Origin: Chthoniobacterales bacterium | Lineage (GTDB): Bacteria; Verrucomicrobiota; Verrucomicrobiae; Chthoniobacterales; UBA10450 | Direction: 5' to 3' | DNA: 22,836 bases | Assembly: GCA_003244125.1 (NCBI GenBank) | Contig: QHBL01000329.1 | Span: 1 to 22,836 of the forward strand | Part shown: positions 15,429 to 22,836 of the stretch, piece by piece | Layout: each line of letters opens with the position of its first letter | Numbering within the stretch: the first letter of the stretch is position 1 | The notes under the pieces: model-generated | The model's input: the letters and a program-made list of their open reading frames with translations, nothing else | Told to the model about the DNA's origin: nothing | The model's database searches: none | Made by a program: the position numbers and the translations under genes

Positions 15429-17783
15429 ATGGCCGAAACCCCCAAGACCGACTTCCTCTCGCCTCTGCTATCTGAGGCGGGTGCCCGCGCAAGAGAGGCG
15501 ATAAAGCGGAGGAAACCCTTCGATTTCTTAACAATTCCGGCAACAGAACTCGCCGATTATGAGTCCGCTGGGTGGAGCATCGACAAGCGCCTAACGCACA
15601 AGATTCGCCTTAGGCGTCCGAAAAATTTCGACGAGCGCCTGGAAAATCGCTTCTGGATGCTGCTCTACAAACTTGGCTATCCGGAGCTTAGCCAAGGTCG
15701 AAGTTTTCAAATCTTAGTGCAACGAAAGGGGGCGGGCCCACTCCGCAAGCAGGTTGATGTCTTCGCCAAGGACGACGAGACGATCATAGTGGCTGAATGC
15801 AAGGCCTGCGACAAGGTTGGAAAACGCAGCCTACAGAAAGATCTTGAGGAGTTCGCCAATTTGAAGGGGCCTATTTCTCAATCGGTCCTCAACCACTATG
15901 GCGTTGGCTTTAAGCCGAAAATCATTTGGATCTTCGTCACTGAAAACATCATCTGGTCAGACCCTGACCGGCAGCGTGCTGCGGGTCAAAACATCCGCAC
16001 TATCACCGAAAGAGAGCTGCGCTATTACGCGCAGATAGCTGAGCACCTTGGAAAAGCGGCGCGGTACCAATTTCTTGCCGAGTTTCTGCGGGATCAAGAG
16101 ATCCCGGAGCTGAAGAAAATGACCGTACCAGCGATTCGTGGCAAATTGGCCGGGCGCAAGTTTTACTCGTTCGTCAGTCGGCCCCGCGATTTGCTGAAAA
16201 TCTCATTCGTTAACCATCGGTCGTTGAATGATCCCGAAGGTGCTCCGACGTACCAACGCTTGGTAAGCAAGTCGCGCATCCGCGACATTGGCAAGTTCAT
16301 TAGAGCGGGAGGGTATTTTCCTAACAACATACTGGTAAACTTCACACGTAATGTTCGGTTCGATCAGATCAGCCGCGATGAGGCTGCCGATATCACATTT
16401 GGAACATTGTACCTGCCAAACAAGTTTCGCTCCGCTTGGATAATAGATGGTCAACATCGCCTGTACGGCTTCTCTCACATAGAAGACGCGTATCTAGATC
16501 AGAACATCATCGTGGTAGCGTTCGAAAAACTTGGAAAAACTGAAGAGGCGCAACTTTTCGTCACGATCAATCATGAACAAAAATCAGTGCCCAAGCATTT
16601 ACTCGATGACTTGGAAGGCGAACTGAAATGGGGTTCTGATATTCCCAGCGAGCGCGTGGGTGCAATCGCCTCGCGCCTTATTAATTATCTCAATACCGAC
16701 GTCGGATACCCATTTTATGGACGGGTTACGCAGCAGGGTATCCCATCAACGAATAAGACGTGTCTGACCATACCAGCGCTGAAAGACGCCTTACGTCGCT
16801 CCGGATTACTTGGTAAACCGGTGTTGAACAATTCAAACTACGAACTTGGTCCGTTCTGCGGAAAAACGGATGCCGAGACCCTCGACAAGGCTCGTTCAGG
16901 CTTAAGCGCCTATTTTGAGCACATCCGTGATGCAAATCTTGCCCAATGGGAAATTGGTCGCGCCGGTTTTCTGTGCACAAACGTTTCAGTGCAAGGTTAT
17001 GTTATGCTGCTGGCTTCGTTGGTTAAATACTGGGAGGTCAACTCTGCAACGACGGCGCGAGACATGTCCGCTGAAGAAGTGATTTCCGATCTCGAGGAGT
17101 ACCTTGAGCCCATAGTCGACTTTTTGAAGAATGCTTCTGACGAGAAAATGGAATCGACATTTAAGGTTCCATTCGGTTCCGGCGGCCCTCCTGAATATTA
17201 CTTTCGCCTCTGCAAAATCATCAAGAATCGGATCGCGGACTTTGAGCCAGAGGGGATGGAATCATGGGAAGCAGAACAATCACAAGAGAACATCAGCGCG
17301 GCAGACCGTAAGATTAAAGAAATCGTCATCTCGGTCCAGCATCACCTCTTTCGCGTGCTGAGGGGCGTTTACGGCGAAGAGAAAGATGCCTATTGGCATA
17401 AGGGAATCAGCGATAAGACAATGAAGGCCGACGCATACAAGCGTTCTTTGGACGCGGACGATGATAGCCGGCTACCGTTAGAAAACTATTTGGATGTGAT
17501 CGACTACAAAAAGATCATCGAAAGCAAAGCGAACTGGCCATATTTTAAGCCGCTCTTCGACATTCCGGAACCTGGCGAGAAAGGCTTCGCTAAGAACGTG
17601 AAATGGCTCGATCGATTAAATGAGTTACGGCGAATCGCAGCGCATCCAAGCAAAGAGCGAAGTTACAAATTGGAAGACTTCGAATACATTGATTACGTCT
17701 ATGATCAGCTTCAGCAAAAGCTCAAAGATGCGGAAGGTGAAGCGCTTGCAGATGAACGTAGTGAATCCAACGACGCTGAGTGA
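15429..17783 (+). CDS. PD-(D/E)xK nuclease – DGQHR – Swt1-type HEPN fusion protein
   Basis: This 784-residue protein appears to have three domains. Residues about 45–200 look like a restriction-endonuclease fold: D110 (QVDVFAK) with E123 and K125 (VAECKA) make D-x12-E-x-K. The middle carries IIDGQHRLYGF with D340–R344 and then FVTINHEQKSVP, as in the DGQHR/DndB family linked to DNA sulfur modification. Residues about 635–780 match the Swt1-type HEPN pattern: LPLENYLDVIDYKKII, then WLDRLNELRRIAAHP with the R734-x4-H739 pair typical of HEPN ribonucleases. The ATG at 15429 is preferred; an in-frame TTG at 15333 would add 32 residues. No strong Shine-Dalgarno sequence is seen. The gene overlaps an adenine methyltransferase gene by 32 bases and is more AT-rich than its neighbours, which suggests transfer. 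A defence role is inferred, and I do not recognise the combination. Confidence 0.75.
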   Translation: MAETPKTDFLSPLLSEAGARAREAIKRRKPFDFLTIPATELADYESAGWSIDKRLTHKIRLRRPKNFDERLENRFWMLLYKLGYPELSQGRSFQILVQRKGAGPLRKQVDVFAKDDETIIVAECKACDKVGKRSLQKDLEEFANLKGPISQSVLNHYGVGFKPKIIWIFVTENIIWSDPDRQRAAGQNIRTITERELRYYAQIAEHLGKAARYQFLAEFLRDQEIPELKKMTVPAIRGKLAGRKFYSFVSRPRDLLKISFVNHRSLNDPEGAPTYQRLVSKSRIRDIGKFIRAGGYFPNNILVNFTRNVRFDQISRDEAADITFGTLYLPNKFRSAWIIDGQHRLYGFSHIEDAYLDQNIIVVAFEKLGKTEEAQLFVTINHEQKSVPKHLLDDLEGELKWGSDIPSERVGAIASRLINYLNTDVGYPFYGRVTQQGIPSTNKTCLTIPALKDALRRSGLLGKPVLNNSNYELGPFCGKTDAETLDKARSGLSAYFEHIRDANLAQWEIGRAGFLCTNVSVQGYVMLLASLVKYWEVNSATTARDMSAEEVISDLEEYLEPIVDFLKNASDEKMESTFKVPFGSGGPPEYYFRLCKIIKNRIADFEPEGMESWEAEQSQENISAADRKIKEIVISVQHHLFRVLRGVYGEEKDAYWHKGISDKTMKADAYKRSLDADDDSRLPLENYLDVIDYKKIIESKANWPYFKPLFDIPEPGEKGFAKNVKWLDRLNELRRIAAHPSKERSYKLEDFEYIDYVYDQLQQKLKDAEGEALADERSESNDAE

Positions 17784-18597
17784 ACCATTTTTGAAGTGGG
17801 CCGGCGGAAAACGGTGGCTGGTCCGGGGCTATTCCCACCTGTTTCCAATGGAGTTCGAGCGATATATTGAACCCTTCCTCGGTAGTGGTGCTGTATTTTT
17901 TCATCTCCTGCCACTACAGTCGATTCTGGCCGACAAAAACGCCGAGTTGATTGCCGCCTATCGCGTCATCCGGCGATATCCTGACGAAGTTGCAAAGTTA
18001 CTAGAGAGTTACCACGGTAGGCACAGCTGCCGCTTCTACTATGACATACGTGACGCGGATCTTGAATCGGAAATAGAGCAGGCCGCGCGCTTCGTCTACC
18101 TAAACCGCGTGTGTTGGAACGGGTTGTACCGAGTCAACCTCAAAGGTAAATTCAATGTGCCGATCGGCACAAAGACACAAGTGAAGTTTCAAACGGGTTT
18201 CCTGCGACAAGTTTCGACACACTTGAAACATGCAAAACTGATGACATCTGATTTCGAAACTGTTATCGACGGCGCTCGGTGCAATGATTTCGTTTACGTC
18301 GATCCCCCTTACACTGTCAGCCATAACAACAATGGGTTTATTAAATACAATGGCGTGTTGTTTTCGTGGGCTGATCAATTACGTCTTGCGAATGCGGTCA
18401 AACGCGCCGTGGCCCGCGGCGCATTAGTATTTGTTTCCAATGCTGATCACGCACCAGTCAAAAAACTTTATCGAGAGCTTCCATTTTATCGTAAGCTCGG
18501 TCGAGCGAGCATTCTTGCGGGCGATAGTGGTGCTCGCAGGCAGACGTCGGAAGCTGCCTTTCTAAGCTATCAACCAACGCTCGAGGACGAGCTGTAG
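17752..18597 (+). CDS. Dam-type (D12 class) DNA adenine N6-methyltransferase
   Basis: This 281-residue enzyme has the full set of D12-class motifs. KWAGGK at residues 15–20 binds S-adenosylmethionine, IEPFLGSGAVFFHL follows, then the conserved NRVCWNGLYRVNLKGKFNVPIG. The catalytic DPPY is at 184–187, and FVSNADH sits near the C-terminus. Length and order match Dam and the M subunits of DpnII-like systems, so methylation of adenine in a short palindrome such as GATC is plausible, but the target cannot be read from the sequence. The ATG at 17752 lies inside the end of the preceding gene, so translation is probably coupled; longer forms would start deep inside that gene. Together the pair looks like modification plus effector, with the methylase protecting host DNA or marking self. 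Confidence 0.9.
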   Translation: MNVVNPTTLSEPFLKWAGGKRWLVRGYSHLFPMEFERYIEPFLGSGAVFFHLLPLQSILADKNAELIAAYRVIRRYPDEVAKLLESYHGRHSCRFYYDIRDADLESEIEQAARFVYLNRVCWNGLYRVNLKGKFNVPIGTKTQVKFQTGFLRQVSTHLKHAKLMTSDFETVIDGARCNDFVYVDPPYTVSHNNNGFIKYNGVLFSWADQLRLANAVKRAVARGALVFVSNADHAPVKKLYRELPFYRKLGRASILAGDSGARRQTSEAAFLSYQPTLEDEL

Positions 18598-18728
18598 GTT
18601 CCGAGTCAAGCTTCAACAAATTCGGAATCGTGGTATTGACGGTAATGAGCGATGTACTTCCATCCCTGTTTGATGCGCCGAGACGCAGATCCAAACCACT
18701 TCATGGTCTCACGTCTTTGTCTGCAGCC

Positions 18729-20075
18729 TTAGCGCCGTGCGATTCTAACCATCGCGGCAACACTGCAGTCCACGTCGTCGTCCGTGGTGGCCCAGGATGA
18801 AACGCTGATGCGCATGGCGGTCCTGCCTTGCCATACCGTCACGCCAGCCCAGCAGGTGCCATCTTCCTGAATCTCTTTGATGACTCGCTGGGTTTTCTCC
18901 GCATCGCCAAACGAGACCAGGACTTGATTTAGGACGACGTCGTTTAAGATCTCGAATCCTGCGGCGGAAAGCTGAGTGGCAAAACGTCGAGCCTGCTCGC
19001 AGTTGCGCTCGATCAATTCGGCAATTCCTTCGCGACCGAGCGAACGCAGCGCGGCCCAGACTTCGACGCCGCGCGCTCTGCGGGATAACTCAGGAGTGAA
19101 GTCAGCCGGATTGCGATAGTCGCTCTCGGTCGGCAGATATTCCGCTGTGATCGCCATCGCCGCCTGCAACGCGTGCGGGTCGCGGACGAAAGCCAGGCCG
19201 CAATCGTACGGGACGTTCAGCCATTTATGGGCATCGGTCGCCCAGGAGTCGGCCTGCGCGATTCCGGCGGTGAGATGCGCGCGAGAAGGCGCCGCAGCCG
19301 CCCACAAACCGAACGCTCCATCGACGTGAACCCAGGCTCCCGCGGCATGCGCGCGACGACAAATCTCTTCCGTGGGATCGAACGCGCCGGTATTCACGTT
19401 GCCGGCTTGGACGCAAACAATGGTAGGGCCGGAGATGGCCGGCAGCTTGTCGGCACGCATTCGTCCTTGATCATCAACGGGGACTTTGACTACGCGGCTG
19501 CGGCCAAGCCCAAGCAGGCCTAACGACTTGGTGACGGAAGGATGCGCTTCTTCTCCAAGCACGACGGTGATGGGCGGTGCGCCAAAAAGACCGTCAGCTT
19601 CCGCGTTCCATCCAGCTTGCTTGAGCACGACATGTCGTGCGGCGGCGAGTGCGCAAAAATTGGCCACGGTGGCGCCGGTCACGAAAGCGCCGGTGCATTC
19701 AGGCGGCAAGCGGAGAAGATCGAGTAACCATCGAAGAGCGATCTCTTCCACGAACGAGGCCGTTGGAGTGCCGCGGTAGAGACCGGCGCATTGGTCCCAG
19801 GCGCCGGCGAGCCAATTGGCCGCGAGTGTAACCGGGAGCGAACCGCCAATAACGAAGCCAAAGAATCTCGGGCCCGCCATCGCCATCGTTCCAGGCGATC
19901 CAATCTCATCCAGCACCCGCAACGTTTCGGCGGGATCGGTCGATTGAACCGGCAAAGGCTCATCGAACGCACGCAACTGTTCCACCGCCGAAGGCGTGGG
20001 AGCTACCGAGCGGGAGTCGAGTCCTTCGAGATAGCGGATAGCGCGATCAGAGGCGTCGCCCAGGAGTTCTTTCAT
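18729..20075 (-). CDS. PLP-dependent decarboxylase (aromatic-amino-acid / glutamate decarboxylase group)
   Basis: This 448-residue protein belongs to the group II pyridoxal-phosphate decarboxylases. Seen: H178 in EEAHPSV, which stacks on the cofactor ring; HVDGAFG with D252, which pairs with the pyridine nitrogen; and K284 in TDAHKWLN, the lysine that forms the Schiff base. The N-terminal stretch with GSPGTMAMAGPRFFGFVIGG corresponds to the substrate-side loop of this group. The family includes aromatic-L-amino-acid, histidine, glutamate and diaminobutyrate decarboxylases, and the substrate cannot be chosen from motifs alone. It is cytosolic and converges on the methylase gene with 131 bases between their stops. 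A small exported protein gene lies eleven bases upstream on the same strand and could share its transcript. Confidence 0.87.
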   Translation of the reverse strand: MKELLGDASDRAIRYLEGLDSRSVAPTPSAVEQLRAFDEPLPVQSTDPAETLRVLDEIGSPGTMAMAGPRFFGFVIGGSLPVTLAANWLAGAWDQCAGLYRGTPTASFVEEIALRWLLDLLRLPPECTGAFVTGATVANFCALAAARHVVLKQAGWNAEADGLFGAPPITVVLGEEAHPSVTKSLGLLGLGRSRVVKVPVDDQGRMRADKLPAISGPTIVCVQAGNVNTGAFDPTEEICRRAHAAGAWVHVDGAFGLWAAAAPSRAHLTAGIAQADSWATDAHKWLNVPYDCGLAFVRDPHALQAAMAITAEYLPTESDYRNPADFTPELSRRARGVEVWAALRSLGREGIAELIERNCEQARRFATQLSAAGFEILNDVVLNQVLVSFGDAEKTQRVIKEIQEDGTCWAGVTVWQGRTAMRISVSSWATTDDDVDCSVAAMVRIARR

Positions 20076-20086
20076 ACGCAGTGCAG

Positions 20087-20494
20087 TTAACGTTTCGGGA
20101 ATATTTCCTTTGGCAGGAAAGGGAATGTCTTCTGGATGTTCTTGTGAAAGCCAGGGCCATACTCTTCCTCATTCGGATCTAAAGGGACTTTCGAGAGATC
20201 GAGTTCTTTCCAGCCCTGGTCGCGGCCATTGGTGTGAATGTGATGTAACACCGCCACCTTCTGCTCGGCGAGCGTGTGACCGGCCTTATCGAGCGGGGTG
20301 ACATCGGCGAAGGCCCAATCGCCGCTAATGTTCAGAATGTTTACTTTGAACGACGCAATTTTTCCGGTGCTGGATTTTTTGCTCAAGCCAGCCAGCACGG
20401 CCGTCCGCTCCTTCGGCGAACCGGTGGAATGATCGCTAGCGTGACTCGTAGCGACGAGTAATGCGGTGGTGAGTGCAAAGAGGCGTAAGATCAT
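20087..20494 (-). CDS. Small exported protein of unknown function
   Basis: This 135-residue protein starts with a clear signal peptide (MILRLFALTTALLVATSHAS). The mature part contains KVNILNISGDWAFADVTPLDKAG, a pattern found in small NTF2- or YXWGXW-like periplasmic proteins that assay poorly by eye. It ends with a Phe/Pro-rich basic tail (TFPFLPKEIFPKR). No cysteine pair or lipobox was seen, so it should be soluble in the periplasm or secreted. I do not recognise the family. It sits immediately upstream of the decarboxylase on the same strand. The gene on the other side is divergent, with about 155 bases between the two starts for promoters. Confidence 0.65.
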   Translation of the reverse strand: MILRLFALTTALLVATSHASDHSTGSPKERTAVLAGLSKKSSTGKIASFKVNILNISGDWAFADVTPLDKAGHTLAEQKVAVLHHIHTNGRDQGWKELDLSKVPLDPNEEEYGPGFHKNIQKTFPFLPKEIFPKR

Positions 20495-20650
20495 TCCGAT
20501 TAATCGTCGATGAATAGCAATCTCGCAATCTTCACAAAGCGCCGCTCCAGAAGGCTCCGATTCGGCAACCGGAGCGGGCGCACTGAAAAGCTTTCTCCCG
20601 ATTCTCCTCGCGCCCGCGAGAAGCGCCTGTTCTTATTCGTCTTCGGCCCG

Positions 20651-20956
20651 ATGAAAGCTCTCCATTCCATGCTGCTCGGCGCGATTCTCGCGTTTGGAAT
20701 CAATGTCAACGTTCTCGGGGGCGAGCCGAAGAGTGAGCCCGCCACCATCGGAACTGCAGAGATGAAAGCCGATGGCACAATCGTCCTGCGCTTGCGTGCG
20801 GAGCTACCAGGCGGTGGAACGGGAGAAGGTGAACTCGTGTATCCACCCACTCATCCCGACTACAAGAAAATCCTCGAGCACATCAGTCCCATCGCTCCGG
20901 GCCAGACGGTCCTGGTGCGTCCCTGGCCCGACCCAACGCCGACTTCCGCCCGCTGA
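20651..20956 (+). CDS. Small exported protein
   Basis: I place the start at the ATG at 20651, which gives a signal peptide (MKALHSMLLGAILAFGINVNVLG) on a 101-residue product; the open frame extends to an ATG at 20510, but that upstream stretch is Arg-rich and looks non-coding. The mature part holds TAEMKADGTIVLRLRAELPGGGTGEGELVYPPTHPDYKKILEHI and ends Pro-rich. The YPPTHPDYKKIL block suggests a conserved fold, but I do not recognise a family. A small membrane protein gene starts nine bases after the stop, so the two probably share a transcript. Confidence 0.6.
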   Translation: MKALHSMLLGAILAFGINVNVLGGEPKSEPATIGTAEMKADGTIVLRLRAELPGGGTGEGELVYPPTHPDYKKILEHISPIAPGQTVLVRPWPDPTPTSAR

Positions 20957-20965
20957 CCTCTGAAT

Positions 20966-21265
20966 GTGAAGCCCATCGTTTATTCGGTCGTGAATCTGAT
21001 CGCTGCCACAGCGGTCTATCGCCATCTGATCAGCGGCGGCTGGCTCGCGAACCACTACCAGCTCAACGATCCCAATATCGTCAACCTGGTTCTGGCGATC
21101 TTCGAGCCGCTCGCAGTCGTCACCGTTATTGCCTATTGGATTTGGCGAACACTCCTTCTCTATCGGCTTCTCTTTATTTTCTTTTTTGTCCAGCTCGTCG
21201 TCGGTGTCGGCTTCCTTGCCTTCATGCTGCTCTTCTTCCTGAGCTGGCATCCCAAGATGATGTAA
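20966..21265 (+). CDS. Small multi-pass membrane protein
   Basis: This 99-residue product starts with GTG at 20966; the nearby ATG at 20964 is followed at once by a stop and cannot be used. Three hydrophobic segments are visible at about residues 2–22 (VYSVVNLIAATAVYRHLI), 32–55 (NLVLAIFEPLAVVTVIAYWIW) and 58–92, the last a long stretch very rich in Phe and Leu. The protein is therefore an integral membrane protein, probably of the cytoplasmic membrane. No family was recognised. Position and spacing link it to the small exported protein just upstream. Confidence 0.6.
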   Translation: MKPIVYSVVNLIAATAVYRHLISGGWLANHYQLNDPNIVNLVLAIFEPLAVVTVIAYWIWRTLLLYRLLFIFFFVQLVVGVGFLAFMLLFFLSWHPKMM

Positions 21266-21331
21266 GGCCGCGCTTGAATAGTGCGACAAGGCCAGGAGTC
21301 CGAGATGCCTTCCCGCTAATGAAAGAGACCC

Positions 21332-21537
21332 ATGAGCGTAATCATTCGAGCGGTAATCATCGGCATCGCGGTCATGTTAGCTGGAACGATTCCGCGCAAC
21401 TGATTTGGAAGGCTGGCACGGATGCGCCGTTCTGGATCGCGATCATTTCCTGGATCATCGCTAGCGCCGCGATGGTGTGGGCCTATTCACGATTGGCGCG
21501 TGCTGCGAGGAACTTTCGCGCGAATGCTTCAGTGTAG
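21332..21537 (+). pseudogene. Small two-helix membrane protein gene broken by a frameshift
   Basis: An ATG at 21332 begins MSVIIRAVIIGIAVMLAGTIPRN, a believable membrane helix, and meets a TGA at 21401–21403. In the frame reached by a -1 shift just before that stop, the sequence goes on as LIWKAGTDAPFWIAIISWII with a second hydrophobic helix, a basic segment (RLARAARNF) and a stop at 21535. Together they would make one sensible protein of about 69 residues. The break could be a one-base deletion, a sequencing error or a true frameshift signal; no slippery heptamer is obvious at the junction. Without that join neither half makes sense on its own. Confidence 0.5.
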
Positions 21538-21569
21538 CGCGCTTTACAAACGCCGAATGGGTTTGGGTT

Positions 21570-21588
21570 CGGCGCCTGCAAGGCGCCG
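21570..21588. repeat. Short GC-rich hairpin, REP-like
   Basis: A perfect 7-base stem (cggcgcc / ggcgccg) encloses a tgcaa loop, followed at once by gctacag. It lies in the 120-base gap between the broken small membrane gene and the SnoaL-like gene. Its composition and gap position resemble dispersed hairpin repeats common in soil Verrucomicrobia, but only one copy is visible here. There is no T-run, so a rho-independent terminator is less likely. Confidence 0.5.
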
Positions 21589-21659
21589 CTACAGAAGAAG
21601 GCCGGGCGCGCCGCATTCTTCTGGTCGGCGCGAGCTGTTTCTTTGTAGCCTTGCACCCA

Positions 21660-22220
21660 ATGAATCACCAAAGTAATCCTGCGTCCGTGCCTCACAGCCT
21701 TTCGGAGAGGCTCGTTCGTGATCACTTGGAAATAACGGCGCGCGGAGACCTGGAGGCGGTAACGGCAAACGTGACGTCCGATTATTTTAACCGCCGTTGT
21801 GCGGATGAGCCCACGGACACGCGGGGGCGCGGACCCGAGGCACTGAAGGCCACGATCCGCTGGCTTCATCGCGCTTTTACCGAGATGCGGTTTGAGTTTC
21901 ATGAAGTGCTGGTGCAAGGCGATCGCGCAGTGGCGCGCGTGACCTTGCATGCCCGTCAACACGGACCCTTCGTGGTGCACGACTCTCCCGACGGGCGAGT
22001 GACGGACGCCTTTCCATCGAACGGCCGCAGTTTTGCCGTCCGGCAAACGCACTGGTTCAAAATCGCCGACGGCGCGATTGCCGAACATGACGCCGTTCGC
22101 GATGATCTTAGCATGGCGAAGCAGTTGGGATGGATTCCCCCCAAACCGATGTTTATCCTCCGGATGTTGCTGACCCGCCGTCGTGAGCGGCGTCGTGTGA
22201 ATGTCGCCGATCAGACCTAG
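21660..22220 (+). CDS. SnoaL-like / NTF2-fold protein
   Basis: This 186-residue soluble protein starts at the ATG at 21660; the open frame continues upstream through the hairpin, which argues against a longer form. It shows the SnoaL-like (ester cyclase) pattern: LVRDHLEITARGDLEAVTANV at the start, RGPEALKATIRWLHRAF, then VLVQGDRAVARVTLHARQHGPF, and HWFKIADGAIAEHDAVRDDL near the end, finishing with QLGWIPP. The fold is a cone-shaped NTF2-like barrel used by polyketide cyclases and many enzymes of unknown substrate. The C-terminus is unusually basic (RMLLTRRRERRRVN). No function can be assigned. Confidence 0.72.
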   Translation: MNHQSNPASVPHSLSERLVRDHLEITARGDLEAVTANVTSDYFNRRCADEPTDTRGRGPEALKATIRWLHRAFTEMRFEFHEVLVQGDRAVARVTLHARQHGPFVVHDSPDGRVTDAFPSNGRSFAVRQTHWFKIADGAIAEHDAVRDDLSMAKQLGWIPPKPMFILRMLLTRRRERRRVNVADQT

Positions 22221-22309
22221 CTGATCTCCCTACACGTGGTGATGAGCCTTTCGACGAGCGAGGGCGCAATCAGTTAGACAAATCAGGTCGGCCGCGACGC
22301 TTTAGGTGC

Positions 22310-22836
22310 GTGACCGTCCTACTGCGCCGCCGCGTTCTCATTCCTTCGTGCATCGTTGCTGCGCTGGTCTATTCCTCCGTAGGTCATGGAGGCGAAGAGC
22401 TGACGATCGATGATATCATTGCGCGGAACACCGAAGCGATGGGTGGACGCACAGCGATAGAAGCGGTCAAGACCATCGCGATCGATCTGCATATCGTCGA
22501 TCCGGGATTCGCAGTGGACGGGACCTATCAGGCGACGCGGCCGGACCGGATGCGAATTGACGTAAAGGCAAATGGCAAGCTGGTCTTTGTGGAAGCGTTT
22601 GATGGGAAGCGCGGCTGGCAATGGAATGGCAAAGAAACGACGACGGTGGAAGCGTCACCTAAAGCCAGCGCGGCGCTTCGGCGCGGGGTGGAATTCCCGG
22701 GGAAGTTGTATGGCTTGCACGAACTGAATGCGCGTGGTCACAAGATCGAGCTAGTCGGTCGCGAGAGAATCGATGGCGTCGATTACTACGCGTTGAAGGC
22801 GACAATGAGCGATGGGTTTGTCACCACGTTTTATGT
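22310..22836 (+). CDS. Exported LolA-like / outer-membrane lipoprotein-sorting-type protein (3' end missing)
   Basis: The frame is open from the GTG at 22310 to the last base, giving 175 residues. A basic N-terminus and hydrophobic core (VTVLLRRRVLIPSCIVAALVY) form a signal peptide. The mature part begins GEELTIDDIIARNTEAMGG, followed by RTAIEAVKTI, then repeated beta-strand-like segments (TRPDRMRIDVKANGKL, FVEAFDGKRGWQWNG) and GVDYYALKATMSDG. This order (helix with ARNTEAMGG, then an antiparallel half-barrel) is typical of LolA-like periplasmic proteins. The start is the least certain part, with only an AGG three bases upstream. It is about 90 bases from the SnoaL-like gene. Confidence 0.7.
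   Translation, partial: MTVLLRRRVLIPSCIVAALVYSSVGHGGEELTIDDIIARNTEAMGGRTAIEAVKTIAIDLHIVDPGFAVDGTYQATRPDRMRIDVKANGKLVFVEAFDGKRGWQWNGKETTTVEASPKASAALRRGVEFPGKLYGLHELNARGHKIELVGRERIDGVDYYALKATMSDGFVTTFY

Noticed and set aside
18598..18728. Rho-independent terminator between the methylase and the decarboxylase
   Set aside because: Only a weak ccga/tcgg pairing near 18600 with no T-run on either strand.

Overview
The window looks like a piece of a GC-rich Gram-negative chromosome, most likely from a soil Verrucomicrobium (Chthoniobacterales / 'Udaeobacter'-like). This placement is inferred, with no marker gene to prove it. It rests on a DUF2339–DUF3999 pair, a DUF5069 protein, a PafA-type ligase of the Pup/UBact kind outside an actinobacterial setting, Deg9-like proteases, and hairpin-rich intergenic elements. 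No rRNA, tRNA, CRISPR array or complete insertion sequence was seen. No stretch longer than about 225 bases lacks a gene or a repeat.

Layout. 1–3781: the end of a large DUF2339 membrane protein overlaps a DUF3999 envelope protein. 3749–5434 (minus): a protein with one Ros/MucR-type zinc finger and seven copies of a ~58-residue repeat resembling the homing-endonuclease-associated repeat. 5515–7158: a glycosyltransferase-like gene, pterin-4a-carbinolamine dehydratase and a 44-residue membrane peptide. 7139–7594 (minus): DUF5069. 7717–9135: the PafA-family ligase, meeting tail to tail a two-gene operon (12219–9128, minus) of an active Deg/HtrA-type protease and a paralogue that has lost its catalytic His and Asp. 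12280–13197 (minus): a zinc-type CDF exporter. 13280–13418: a symmetrical hairpin element with perfect 25-base terminal inverted repeats. 13423–15207 (minus): a radical SAM protein.

15429–18597 is the most interesting part. It holds a two-gene cassette with lower GC than its surroundings. The first gene encodes 784 residues that join a PD-(D/E)xK nuclease-like domain, a DGQHR (DndB-like) domain and a Swt1-type HEPN domain. The second, overlapping by 32 bases, encodes a Dam-type adenine methyltransferase. This looks like a compact modification-linked defence system with two separate predicted nuclease activities; I do not recognise the architecture as a named system.

18729–22836: a PLP-dependent decarboxylase and a small exported protein on the minus strand. 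On the plus strand follow a small exported protein, a small membrane protein, a broken small membrane gene, a second hairpin element, a SnoaL-like protein, and the start of an exported LolA-like protein that runs off the end.
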